Shown one piece after another: positions 7,868 to 16,057 of a DNA stretch of 30,540 bases (its first letter is position 1; each line of letters starts with the position of its first letter). The stretch comes from Dokdonella_A sp035263065. Its GTDB lineage: Bacteria; Pseudomonadota; Gammaproteobacteria; Xanthomonadales; Rhodanobacteraceae. Below the pieces are notes generated by a model that was not told where the DNA came from, searched no databases, and saw only the letters and a list, made by a program, of their open reading frames with translations. The DNA is taken from the NCBI GenBank assembly GCA_035263065.1, contig DATFRS010000187.1, positions 1-30,540 of the forward strand, given 5' to 3'. Both the position numbers and the translations under genes were made by a program.

Positions 7868-8731
7868 TCAGTGCAAGCGTTCGAGGATTCCGTCGAGCTC
7901 GTCGACGCTGTGGTAGTGGATCACGAGCTTGCCGCGGCCGTTCTTCGCGTGCGCGATCACGACGCGCGTCGCGAGCTTCTCGGCGAGATCGCGCTCGAGC
8001 GCCGCGATGTTCGGATCGCGCGCGCCGGCGCTCTTCTTCGGCTTGCCGCGTCCGCGCGCTTCGGCGCGGCGCGCGGCTTCCTCGAGCTCGCGCACGGACC
8101 AGCCGTGCTCCGCGGCTTCGAGCGCGAGCGCGGTCGCGCGCTCCTCGGGCAACGTCGCGAGCGCACGCGCGTGCCCCATGTCGAGCTTGCGCTCGTCGAG
8201 CAGGCGCTTGATCTCGGCCGGGAGCTCGAGGAGGCGCAGGAGATTCGACACCGCGGCGCGCGAGCGGCCGATCGCATCGGCCGTCTGCTGGTGCGTGAGA
8301 TGAAATTCGTCGATGAGCCGCGACAGCGCTTGCGCCTCTTCGAGCGGCGAGAGGTTCTCGCGCTGGATGTTCTCGATCAGCGCCATCGCGACGACGGCCT
8401 GGTCGGGCACGACCTTGACCAGCGACGGGATGTCGGCGAGCCCGGCCTTCTGCGCGGCGCGCCAGCGGCGCTCGCCGGCGATGAGCTCGTAATGGCCCGG
8501 CGCGATCTCGCGCACGACGACCGGCTGGATCACGCCCTGCGCCTTGATCGACGCGGCGAGATCGTCGAGCCGCTCCGGATCCATCGCGTGCCGCGGCTGG
8601 TAGCGACCCGGCTGGATCGCCTGGATCGCGAGCGTGCGCAGCTCGCCATCGGCCTCGTTCGCGGGCACGGGCTCCGCATCGCCGCCGAGCAGGGCATCGA
8701 GCCCGCGTCCGAGTCCGCGCTTCTTCGCCAT
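7868..8731 (-). CDS. parB: Chromosome-partitioning protein ParB
   Basis: A 287-residue CTP-dependent DNA clamp that loads at parS sites and spreads, acting with ParA in origin segregation. It begins MAKKRGLGRGLDALLG, the usual ParB N-terminus that contacts ParA. The CTP-binding/arginine motif is GERRWRAA (residues 86-93), ENIQRENLSPLEEA follows at 120-133, and a helix-turn-helix is at about 147-170 (QQTADAIGRSRAAVSNLL). The C-terminal dimerisation domain ends LDGILERLH. It starts 20 bp after parA. Length and all domains are complete. No parS palindrome was found in this window. Confidence 0.96.
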   Translation of the reverse strand: MAKKRGLGRGLDALLGGDAEPVPANEADGELRTLAIQAIQPGRYQPRHAMDPERLDDLAASIKAQGVIQPVVVREIAPGHYELIAGERRWRAAQKAGLADIPSLVKVVPDQAVVAMALIENIQRENLSPLEEAQALSRLIDEFHLTHQQTADAIGRSRAAVSNLLRLLELPAEIKRLLDERKLDMGHARALATLPEERATALALEAAEHGWSVRELEEAARRAEARGRGKPKKSAGARDPNIAALERDLAEKLATRVVIAHAKNGRGKLVIHYHSVDELDGILERLH

Positions 8732-8751
8732 GATGATCGGTTCCCGCGTCT

Positions 8752-9543
8752 TCAGTGATTCGTCGGGCCGGCCGCGACCGGCATGCGCTCGCGGCGCAGC
8801 ATCTCGCCGGCGAGGCCGAGATACGCGATCGCACCGCGCGACTCTCGATCGTAGAGGTTGATCGGCTTGCCGTGGCTCGGCGCCTCGGCGAGGCGGATGT
8901 TGCGCGGAATGATCGAGCGCAGCACCTTCTCGCCGAAGTGCTTGGTGAGCTGCGAGGACACTTCGTTGCCGAGATTGTTGCGCACGTCGTACATGGTGCG
9001 CAGCAGGCCTTCGACTTCGAGCTTCGGATTGAGGCGCTGGCGCACGGCCTTGATCGTGTCGAGCAGGCTCGACAGGCCTTCGAGCGCGAAGTACTCGCAC
9101 TGCACCGGAATCAGCACGCCGTGCGCGGCGGTCAGCGCGTTGATCGTCAGGAGATGCAGCGTCGGCGGGCAGTCGATGAGGATCGTGTGGTAGCGATCGC
9201 CGAGCTTGACCAGCTGCTCCTTGAGCCGCGACTCGCGCGCCAGCGTGTCCATCAGTTTCAGCTCGGCCGCGGTGAGGTCGAGGCTGCCGGGCAGGAGATC
9301 GAAGCCGCCTTCGGTCGTGACGATCGCGCTCTCGATCGGCGCCTCCTCGAGCAGCACGTCGCAGCCGTTCGGCCTGGCCGTGCGCTTGTCGATGCCGGAC
9401 GCCATCGTCGCGTTGCCCTGCGCGTCGAGATCGACGAGCAGGATGCGGCGCTTGGTCTCGGCGAGCGCCGCGGCAAGATTGACCGCCGTGGTCGTCTTGC
9501 CGACCCCGCCTTTCTGGTTCGCGATGGCGATGATGCGCGTCAT
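8752..9543 (-). CDS. parA: Chromosome-partitioning ATPase ParA (Soj type)
   Basis: A 263-residue Walker-type ATPase of the ParA/MinD family that binds the nucleoid as an ATP dimer and drives ParB-parS movement. The deviant Walker A motif KGGVGKTT is at residues 11-18 with the signature lysine K11. Walker A' is LVDLDAQGNAT and Walker B is ILIDCPP. The short N-terminus without a helix-turn-helix places it with chromosomal (type Ib/Soj-like) ParA. The ATG at 9543 is the first codon of the conserved MTRIIAIANQKGG. It lies between rsmG (73 bp gap) and parB (20 bp gap) in the order usual near proteobacterial origins. Confidence 0.96.
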   Translation of the reverse strand: MTRIIAIANQKGGVGKTTTAVNLAAALAETKRRILLVDLDAQGNATMASGIDKRTARPNGCDVLLEEAPIESAIVTTEGGFDLLPGSLDLTAAELKLMDTLARESRLKEQLVKLGDRYHTILIDCPPTLHLLTINALTAAHGVLIPVQCEYFALEGLSSLLDTIKAVRQRLNPKLEVEGLLRTMYDVRNNLGNEVSSQLTKHFGEKVLRSIIPRNIRLAEAPSHGKPINLYDRESRGAIAYLGLAGEMLRRERMPVAAGPTNH

Positions 9544-9616
9544 GCGGTGAGCAACAGGTCCCCGGGAAAACGACCGGCGTGCGCGCGATCGCGCGAGGAC
9601 GCCGGGACTGGGGATT

Positions 9617-10270
9617 CTAGCTGCCGGAGCCGACCTTAGTCCCGGTCCGCCGCACGATGACGAGATGCCGCTCCGCGTCGAGGCCCGGCACGCGGAGCTC
9701 GACGATGTCCGCGACGCCGAACCCCTCGGGCAGCGCGCCGAGCTCGTCGTCGGGCCGCCGCCCCTTCAGCGCGAGCCAACGCCCGCCGCGCGCGAGGAGA
9801 TGGCCGCCCCAGCGCAGCATCTCGCCGAGGCTCGCGAACGCGCGCGCGGTGATGCAGTCGAACGTGCCCTCGACGCTCTCGACGCGGCTCTCGGCGACGC
9901 GTGTCTTCGCGAGTCCGAGCTTGCGCACGGCTTCGCGCAGGAAGCGCGCCTTCTTGCCGTTCGAGTCGACGAGCAGGATCTCGCGCTCCGGCGCCGCGAT
10001 CGCGAGCGGAATGCCGGGAAGGCCGGCGCCGCTGCCGAGATCGGCGAGCGTCGTGCCTTCGACGTACGGCGCGATCGCGAGCGAGTCGAGCAGGTGCCGC
10101 GTGACCATGTCCGAGGGATCGCGCACGGCCGTGAGGTTGTACGCCGCGTTCCAGCGCACGAGGAGATCGACGTAGTCGAGAAGCCGCTCGATCGCGGCCG
10201 CGTCGAGGGTCAGATGGAGATCGAGGATACCGGCGCCGAGGCGCTGCCGCAGCGATTCGCGGTCGGACAT
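9617..10270 (-). CDS. rsmG: 16S rRNA (guanine527-N7)-methyltransferase
   Basis: A 217-residue SAM-dependent methyltransferase (GidB family) that modifies G527 of 16S rRNA; in other bacteria its loss gives low-level streptomycin resistance. It shows NLTAVRDP (residues 45-52) and RHLLDS (58-63), the conserved family start, then the SAM-binding glycine loop DLGSGAGLPGIP (77-88) and LLVDSNGKKARFLRE. Length is full. It heads the rsmG-parA-parB run. The usual upstream partner mnmG is not adjacent; a short SPFH protein gene is there instead. Confidence 0.95.
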   Translation of the reverse strand: MSDRESLRQRLGAGILDLHLTLDAAAIERLLDYVDLLVRWNAAYNLTAVRDPSDMVTRHLLDSLAIAPYVEGTTLADLGSGAGLPGIPLAIAAPEREILLVDSNGKKARFLREAVRKLGLAKTRVAESRVESVEGTFDCITARAFASLGEMLRWGGHLLARGGRWLALKGRRPDDELGALPEGFGVADIVELRVPGLDAERHLVIVRRTGTKVGSGS

Positions 10271-10344
10271 GGGGCGGGCGAGGAGAAGCTCGGGCAGCCA
10301 GTATCAGGCCCGCGGCCGGCCCGCGCTACCTCGCCGCGCCGCGC

Positions 10345-10803
10345 TCAGTTGATCGCGGCGAGATCGACGCGTGTCACGAGCAGGCCGCGCTCGCGCACGT
10401 CGGAGTTCAGCGACTGCTTGAGCCACTGCCGGCGGCTGTCGGCCGTCTCCGGCAGCGCGGAGTCGGCGAACAGCGAGCGCGTGCGCTCCTGCAGGAGGCC
10501 GTCGACGCCGTCGATGACGCGATCGGCGCGCTCGGGATCGAGCACCTGGAAGTAGACGATGCCGCGAAAGAGCTGATCGGCCGCGACGAGGCCTTCGACC
10601 GGCACGTTGGCACCGGTGAGGCTGATCTTGTGGGCGACGCGCTCGAAGAGCGGGAGCATCAGGTGCATGCCCGAATGCATCACCCGCGTGTGACCTCCGA
10701 GCCGGCGCAGCGTGTAGACCTGGCCTTCGGGAATACGGCGGATCGATGTGACGGCAAGCACACCCAGGGCGGCAAGCCCTAACCATATCATCGGGGACAG
10801 CAT
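10345..10803 (-). CDS. Short membrane-anchored SPFH/band-7-like protein
   Basis: A 152-residue protein with an N-terminal transmembrane helix (MIWLGLAALGVLAVTSI) followed directly by the start of an SPFH/stomatin domain: RRIPEGQVYTLRRLGGHTR, then GMHLMLPLFERVAHKISLTG, with VEGLVAADQLFRGIVYFQV further on. It ends at VTRVDLAAIN, where stomatin/prohibitin-like proteins normally continue into a long coiled-coil oligomerisation region. That region is absent; a stop follows. Family members are usually 250-350 residues, so this is either a natural short form or a truncated one. The ATG at 10803 follows GAGAG. It lies on the same strand 74 bp before rsmG. Specific role unknown. Confidence 0.7.
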   Translation of the reverse strand: MLSPMIWLGLAALGVLAVTSIRRIPEGQVYTLRRLGGHTRVMHSGMHLMLPLFERVAHKISLTGANVPVEGLVAADQLFRGIVYFQVLDPERADRVIDGVDGLLQERTRSLFADSALPETADSRRQWLKQSLNSDVRERGLLVTRVDLAAIN

Positions 10804-10970
10804 TTTCTTATCTCTCTACAATCACTTGCAGCACAAACTTAAGGTCGGACCTCAATGAAATCACAGATCACGGCGAATAACAAGCCTTTAACATTGTGAC
10901 CCCGAGGCCGAGAACCTCTGCTGAACCGGCCACAGCCGGAAGACCTCCAGCAGATCGACGGTGAGAAAGC

Positions 10971-11010
10971 AAAAAAAGTGCCCTTGGCGGCGCTGATCCG
11001 CCCTGCGGGC
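10971..11010 (-). terminator. Probable intrinsic terminator of the sedolisin transcript
   Basis: On the minus strand an outer GCCC/GGGC stem (11010-11007 with 10983-10980) encloses a GGCGG/CCGCC stem (11002-10998 with 10990-10986). Seven T residues follow at 10977-10971. It lies about 215 nt after the sedolisin stop. Confidence 0.5.
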
Positions 11011-11187
11011 GCGGCGCGGACGCGAAACTGGGACGCGATCCACGCATGGCCACCGGCCGAGGCCGGTTTTCGGGCCGTTTTGCCGGTCGAAACCGCGCCA
11101 AAACCGCGAAATCCGCCGAATCTGGGCACGGCATCGCCACCGGCGACCGGGCTTTCCGTGTCAACAACTGACCGCGGCGGCCCCGAT

Positions 11188-11212
11188 GCGACCGGGCGCG
11201 CTGCCCGGTCGC
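11188..11212. repeat. Perfect 10-bp inverted repeat after the sedolisin gene
   Basis: GCGACCGGGC (11188-11197) and GCCCGGTCGC (11203-11212) form an uninterrupted stem with a 5-nt loop, starting 14 bp after the sedolisin stop. There is no T tract on either side, so it may stabilise the mRNA 3' end or help termination. Confidence 0.55.
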
Positions 11213-11225
11213 AATCGAGTGGGCT

Positions 11226-14200
11226 TCAGTCGCCGTCGAAGCCGTCGGCGAAGATGAGGTCGATGCCGTCGATCGGGATCACGAACAGCGTCGAAGCGCT
11301 CGCCGCGAGGTACTGCGCCGTGCCGGCGTAGCTCGCCGTCAGCGTGTAGGCGCCGGGATGCGCGAGCGTCACCGCGCACGACGCGAGTCCGTTCGCGTCC
11401 GTGCTCGCATTGCACGACTGCCCGCCGACCGCGAAGTGGATCGACGCGCCCGCGATCCCCGCCTGCGGATCGACGGCGACGTCGACGAGCGAGGCCGTCA
11501 GCGTCACCGGCTGGCCCGCCACCGCGGCGATCGGCCCGGGGAAGCCGAGGAACGTCGCATGCGGCCCCGCGTCCCAGGTGATGCGCACGACATTCGAGGT
11601 CAGTGCGACGCCGTCGACCGTTGCGATCGCCGCGACGACGTCGTTGCCGGCTCGCGCGCCCTGGTATTCGAACGTCGCGGCGCCGCTCGCGTTCGTGCGT
11701 CCGAGCCGCGTCTGCGCGTTCGCGCCGGCGATCTGCAGATACACCGCGGTGCCCGCCGGCACGTCGATGTTGCGGAACATCGCCGTCACGCTCTGCAGAT
11801 TTCCCTGCGTCGGATTCGGCGACACCGTGCGCGGCGTCAGTGCGAGCGTCGGCGACGGATTCGTCGTCGCGAAATCGCACGCGCCGGCGACCGGCGTCAG
11901 CTTGTAGACCGCGTCCGGCAGCGCCGTGAAGAGGCAGCCGTCGGGACCGATCGTGCCGGAGCCGATGTCGTGCGCGAGCGTCGTCGACTGACTCGTCGTG
12001 AGATCGACCAGATCGAGATCGAGGCTCGTCCCGCTGTTCCGGAAGATGATCAGCGAGCGCGCCGAGCCGTCGGGCTCCGTCGCGCCGACGTTGACCCAGT
12101 AGATCGACCAGATGTCGGGAATCGGCGTCACGATCGCGGGCTGCGGCTGGTCGGTGCCGGTGATGCGCAGCACGACGGGTTGCGGATCGAGATAACCCGA
12201 TTCTGCGTAGATCGTGCCGTCCGGCGAGAACGAGACCACGCCGTTCGGTGTTTCCGGCAACGTCGCGTACGTCACGACTTCGGTCGGCCGCGTCGGATCG
12301 GTGCCGGCGGGATCGGTGATGCGGAACAGGCCCGGGTTGTCCGAGCCCGCGCCGAAGCAGCTGTCGTCGAAGAAGAGATCGCCCGACAGCGGATCGGTGG
12401 CAAGCCCGGTCGGGCAGGTGAGGTTCGACGCGACGACGCGCAGCGTCTCGCCCGTCGCGGGATCGAGCTCGACGACGTCGCCGGTGAAGAAATCGCCGGT
12501 GGTCGCGCCGTGCGTCGCGTAGAGGCGTCCGTCGTTGCCGAACGTCGGCTTGCTCAGCGTCGGGCCGAGGTTCGTCGCGAGCGGCGTCGTCGCCGAGCCG
12601 CCGTCCGGACCGAACTTGTACAGCGCGCCGGTCTGGAAGTGCGCGACGTACGCGTTGCCGTCCGCGTCGAATGCAGCGTCGGTCGCGCCGCGGCAGCCCC
12701 AGTTGACGTTGCCGTAGAAGAACGGCGCGGCGGCGAAGCCGTTCGCGAACGGCGTCAGCACGTAGTTGTCGCCGGCACTTGGCGGCACGACGCACGAGCC
12801 CGCCGCGGAGCCGCTGAACGTGACGACCGCGGTGCCCGGAATCGGGAGGCCGCCGTCGGTGTCGTCGACGGCCGTGTAGGTGACGGTTTCCTCGAGCGTG
12901 TCGGTCGCCGTGTACACGACCTCGCCGTTCGCGTCGCTGACCGGCGGATCGGGGCCCGTAACGACCGAGTGGCCGTCCTGCGACAGCGTGACGTGCTTGC
13001 CGGGCGACGGATGATTGTCGGCGTCGCGCAGCGTCACCGTGATCGTCGTCGTGCCGATGCCGTCGGCCGGCACCGTCGTCGGGAACGCCATGATGCCGGC
13101 CGCCGTCGCCGGCGGCGAGACGAACGTGATGCGCGGCGACGCCGCGAGCGCGACGCCGCCCGCCGTCGCGGTGAACGTCAGCGCTTCGGGCGTGACGTCG
13201 GTGATGCGGAACACGATCGTCCCGGTATTCGCGTCGGTCGCGCCGCTCGGCGGCGTGATCGTCGCGTGGCTGCCTGCGTTCGCCGCGAGCGACACCGCAA
13301 TGCCGCCGCCGAGGTTGCCGTTGCCGTCGGCGACGCGCACGACGACGTAGGCTTCCGTCGTGCCGTCGGCCGAGACGTAGATCGGCACGTCGAGATCGGC
13401 CGGAAAGGCGAAGTTGCCGTCGCCGTACGCGTGCACCTCCGACACCGACGCATCGACGGCGCCGAACGACTGGCTCGTCAGGTGCTGGTGCAGCCGCGCG
13501 AGGTTCGGCGAGCCGATACCGACGTGCGCGAAGTCGCTGCCCATCGACGCCGGCGCATGGAACGCGTCGGTCGCCGCGAGCGCATACATCGCCGCGTTGA
13601 GGTTGCCGAGGTTCTCGCCCTGCGCCTGATTCAGGAGCGCCGTGAACGCGGCCCAGATCGGCGTCGAGCTGCTCGTGCCGCCGTACAGCCCGCCGGTCGG
13701 ACAGCCGCCGAGGCTCGCCGCGCAGATCTGCACGCCGTGTGCGGGATCGGCATTGGCCGACACGTCGGGGATCGAGCGCATTGGCGCCGGATTGAAGCCG
13801 TTCTGGTACGCCGGTCGCGCGAAGAAACGGCTCGTGCCGAAGCCGCCCTGGCCGGTCGGCGGCGTGTCGCCGCTGCCGTTCCACCACGTCTCGCTGCCGT
13901 ACGAGTAGCCGGGGCCGAGCGTCAGCGACGTACCGCCGACCGCCGTGAGATTCGGCGAGCCCGCCGGTACCGCGATCGTGTTCGCCGCGCCGTCGAGGCA
14001 CGTGCTGCCGCTGTCGCCCGCGCCGGAGAACACCGAGATGCCGGACGCCGCTGCCGCCTGCAGGACCGCATCGATGCTCGTAACGTCGGCGAGCGTCGTC
14101 TGGTCCTCGCAGTACGCCCAGCTGTTGCTGATGATCGTGACGCCGTCGTCGATCATCGCGTTGAAGACGGCCTGGAAGCTCGCGCCGCCGTTGAACGGCG

Positions 14201-15221
14201 CGTCGTAGACCTTGATGTCGGCGCCCGGCGCGATCGACAGCACGTCGGCGATGTCGAGCAGGACCTCGTCCTGGTTCGCGCCGCGCGGCGTGCCGCCGCC
14301 GACGTCGACCCTCGTCACCTTGTCGATCTGAGTCGCCGGAAGGCCGACGAGCTGGATGTAGTCGGCGACGTCGCTCGCGAGGTAGTTGTCGAACTCGACC
14401 AGTCCGACCGTCTGCCCGGTGCCGTCGACGCCCTGCCAGGCCGGCGGCGGCGGATCGACGCCGATCAGCTTGCCGTAGCCGGCCGCGAGGCTGTTCCAGT
14501 TGATGCACTTGGCGACGGCGCGCAGATACGCCGCCTGCGCGTCCACGCTGCCCACCTCGGCGATGAGGTAGTTGAAATCGAATTGCGCGATCACGAGGCA
14601 AACGGTCGAAAAGATCACGATGTGGAACTCCCGCAGCGGCTCGGCGCCGGCGAGGTTCGAGAGGCCCGCGATCGCCTGCACGCGCGCCGCGATGTCGGCC
14701 GGCAGCGCCGGATCTCCTTCGTTCGCGAAGAATTCACGGCCGTCGAGGCGGAAATCGCCGATGCGCACGGCGAGCGTCGACTCGACGCGATCGCGCGGCG
14801 CGCGCACGGTCAGCGTCAGGCGGTTGCCCGATTCCTCGACGACGCTGAAGCCGGCCCCCGTGAAGTAGCTGCGCACGACCGCGTAATCGTCCGCGCTCGG
14901 ACCGAATCGATCGGACACGTCGCGCGGCGTCGCGAACTTGCGGAACGACGCGGACGACGGATCGTAGACGTCGGCGACAAAGCGCCCGAAACCGGCGTCG
15001 TCGGAACGGCGCAGGACGATCGTCAGCGTCATCGACGCGCCGCCGCTCTTCGGCGCGATGCGCTCGGCGCGGGCGAGTGCGTCGAGCTGGTGGCCTTGCA
15101 ACGGGATGGGCGAGCCGTTCGCCGCCGCGCAGGCGCCGACACTGCACATCAGAGCGAACGATGAGACGAGCGCCAGGCGCGCGAGCACGCCGAGCGCGGC
15201 ACGAAATCGGAACGACGCCAT
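11226..15221 (-). CDS. Secreted S53 family peptidase (sedolisin) with Ig-like and propeller-like domains
   Basis: A 1331-residue secreted acid serine carboxyl peptidase. Signal peptide at 1-33. An activation prodomain follows at about 36-200 (FRKFATPRDVSDRFGPSADD), then the S53 catalytic domain at about 225-580. Visible catalytic residues are E319 and D323 (DEVLLD), D403 (SGAGDSG) and S517 (GGTSSSTP). The calcium-site loop before GIGSPN is shorter than the glycine-rich form of kumamolisin. Two Ig-like domains follow at about 595-805, a beta-propeller-like region with FDADGNAY and FSPDGTIY repeats at 810-1130, and two more Ig-like domains to 1320. It ends DLIFADGFDGD. The ATG at 15221 follows GAGGGGG, which decides it against an upstream extension of 93 codons. 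It is 70 bp after the anti-sigma-like gene, possibly in the same operon. Confidence 0.9.
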   Translation of the reverse strand: MASFRFRAALGVLARLALVSSFALMCSVGACAAANGSPIPLQGHQLDALARAERIAPKSGGASMTLTIVLRRSDDAGFGRFVADVYDPSSASFRKFATPRDVSDRFGPSADDYAVVRSYFTGAGFSVVEESGNRLTLTVRAPRDRVESTLAVRIGDFRLDGREFFANEGDPALPADIAARVQAIAGLSNLAGAEPLREFHIVIFSTVCLVIAQFDFNYLIAEVGSVDAQAAYLRAVAKCINWNSLAAGYGKLIGVDPPPPAWQGVDGTGQTVGLVEFDNYLASDVADYIQLVGLPATQIDKVTRVDVGGGTPRGANQDEVLLDIADVLSIAPGADIKVYDAPFNGGASFQAVFNAMIDDGVTIISNSWAYCEDQTTLADVTSIDAVLQAAAASGISVFSGAGDSGSTCLDGAANTIAVPAGSPNLTAVGGTSLTLGPGYSYGSETWWNGSGDTPPTGQGGFGTSRFFARPAYQNGFNPAPMRSIPDVSANADPAHGVQICAASLGGCPTGGLYGGTSSSTPIWAAFTALLNQAQGENLGNLNAAMYALAATDAFHAPASMGSDFAHVGIGSPNLARLHQHLTSQSFGAVDASVSEVHAYGDGNFAFPADLDVPIYVSADGTTEAYVVVRVADGNGNLGGGIAVSLAANAGSHATITPPSGATDANTGTIVFRITDVTPEALTFTATAGGVALAASPRITFVSPPATAAGIMAFPTTVPADGIGTTTITVTLRDADNHPSPGKHVTLSQDGHSVVTGPDPPVSDANGEVVYTATDTLEETVTYTAVDDTDGGLPIPGTAVVTFSGSAAGSCVVPPSAGDNYVLTPFANGFAAAPFFYGNVNWGCRGATDAAFDADGNAYVAHFQTGALYKFGPDGGSATTPLATNLGPTLSKPTFGNDGRLYATHGATTGDFFTGDVVELDPATGETLRVVASNLTCPTGLATDPLSGDLFFDDSCFGAGSDNPGLFRITDPAGTDPTRPTEVVTYATLPETPNGVVSFSPDGTIYAESGYLDPQPVVLRITGTDQPQPAIVTPIPDIWSIYWVNVGATEPDGSARSLIIFRNSGTSLDLDLVDLTTSQSTTLAHDIGSGTIGPDGCLFTALPDAVYKLTPVAGACDFATTNPSPTLALTPRTVSPNPTQGNLQSVTAMFRNIDVPAGTAVYLQIAGANAQTRLGRTNASGAATFEYQGARAGNDVVAAIATVDGVALTSNVVRITWDAGPHATFLGFPGPIAAVAGQPVTLTASLVDVAVDPQAGIAGASIHFAVGGQSCNASTDANGLASCAVTLAHPGAYTLTASYAGTAQYLAASASTLFVIPIDGIDLIFADGFDGD

Positions 15222-15291
15222 GGAATCCCCCTCGAGCGGTGCGCCGGGCGCCGCTGCAGAGGGTGTGCGTTTCCGGCGATACATCACGCGG

Positions 15292-15993
15292 CTATTCGCC
15301 GCGCGTGCGGATCTCCCAGGTCGCCTCGCGATCGCCGCGCTCGGCGACGACGCGCACGCGGTGCTCGCCCGCCGCGAGCGCCGCGGCCGGCACCGTGACT
15401 TCGACGAAGCGGTACGCGCCGGCCTCGCGCACGGCAACATCGCGCGCCGCGAACGGCGCCGCGCCTTCGATGCTGACGGCGTAGCGCACGTCCGCCGCAT
15501 CGACCTCGACCTGCAGCTTCACTGCCGCGGCACCGCGCGGGATCGCGATCTCGGTGACGGCCGCGCCGCGCTGCTGGCTCGCCATCAGCGTGATCGTCGC
15601 GGTCGCATCCGGCGGTGGGCGAATGCCGATGACGGCGACGACGAGTGCGGCCGCCGCGGCCAGCGCACCGATCGCCGTGATGCGCCGACGGCGCGACGAC
15701 CACGCGCTGCGGGGCGCGACTCGCGGCCTGCCGACGACTCGCGCCAGCGCCGCCGCGATGCGAAGGCGCAGGCGATCGCGCGCGGTTGCGCCGAAGTGCC
15801 GCGTCGCGGCGACGCGATCGGCGTCGTCGAGCTGCCCGCGGACGAGATCGTCGAGCAGGTCGTTCTCCGCCCCGCGCAACCGATCGCCGAGCTCGGCCTC
15901 GGCGAGAAGCCGCTGCTCAAGCGGCTCCGCTTCGTGCGGCGGCAGGCGCTGCAGCAGCCAGCGGCGCAGGGTTTCGTCGGTGGGCTCGGTCAT
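15292..15993 (-). CDS. Single-pass membrane protein, probable zinc-independent anti-sigma factor
   Basis: A 233-residue protein starting MTEPTDETLRRWLLQRLPP (an in-frame GTG at 16014 is an alternative). The acidic N-terminal part, EAEPLEQRLLAEAELGDRLR and AENDLLDDLVRGQL, resembles the cytoplasmic domains of Acidobacteria-style anti-sigma proteins that lack the Cys/His zinc motif. A basic stretch (RRRRI) precedes a transmembrane helix at about 105-124, leaving a periplasmic beta-rich domain of about 110 residues ending WEIRTRGE. It follows the ECF-like sigma gene by 64 bp and precedes the sedolisin gene. Its role as that sigma factor's inhibitor is inferred from position and architecture. Confidence 0.7.
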   Translation of the reverse strand: MTEPTDETLRRWLLQRLPPHEAEPLEQRLLAEAELGDRLRGAENDLLDDLVRGQLDDADRVAATRHFGATARDRLRLRIAAALARVVGRPRVAPRSAWSSRRRRITAIGALAAAAALVVAVIGIRPPPDATATITLMASQQRGAAVTEIAIPRGAAAVKLQVEVDAADVRYAVSIEGAAPFAARDVAVREAGAYRFVEVTVPAAALAAGEHRVRVVAERGDREATWEIRTRGE

Positions 15994-16057
15994 CGGGGTT
16001 CCGGCCGGGCGCACGATCGCGCCGGTTCTGAGGCAGGTGAGCCGCGCGCGCGATCCA

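Larger units (their letters stand above)
10804..11225. other. 422-bp intergenic region with several stem-loops
   Basis: This stretch lies between the sedolisin stop and the SPFH gene. Small ORFs in it have no family character and atypical composition, so none is called. It holds three structured elements on the minus strand: a perfect 10-bp stem just after the sedolisin stop (11188-11212), a terminator-like hairpin with a U7 tail (10971-11010), and a two-tier hairpin at 10917-10954 (outer TCTGCTG/CAGCAGA, inner CCGGC/GCCGG). The last sits downstream of the U7 tract, within the leader that would precede the SPFH gene. Confidence 0.5.

Noticed and set aside
7868..10270. parS site near parAB
   Set aside because: I looked for TGTTTCACGTGAAACA-like palindromes here and elsewhere in the window and saw none.
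10839..11167. Two small minus-strand ORFs in the intergenic region after the sedolisin
   Set aside because: No family character, no Shine-Dalgarno element, and they run through the U7-tailed hairpin.
11358..15164. A 1268-codon plus-strand open frame antisense to the sedolisin
   Set aside because: Its translation is almost only Arg/Asp/Ala/Val with no domain; it is the mirror of a high-GC coding frame. The minus strand gives clear S53 motifs.
15222..15500. N-terminal extension of the sedolisin to 15500
   Set aside because: It would overlap the anti-sigma-like gene in another frame; the ATG at 15221 has a strong Shine-Dalgarno element and a signal peptide follows it.
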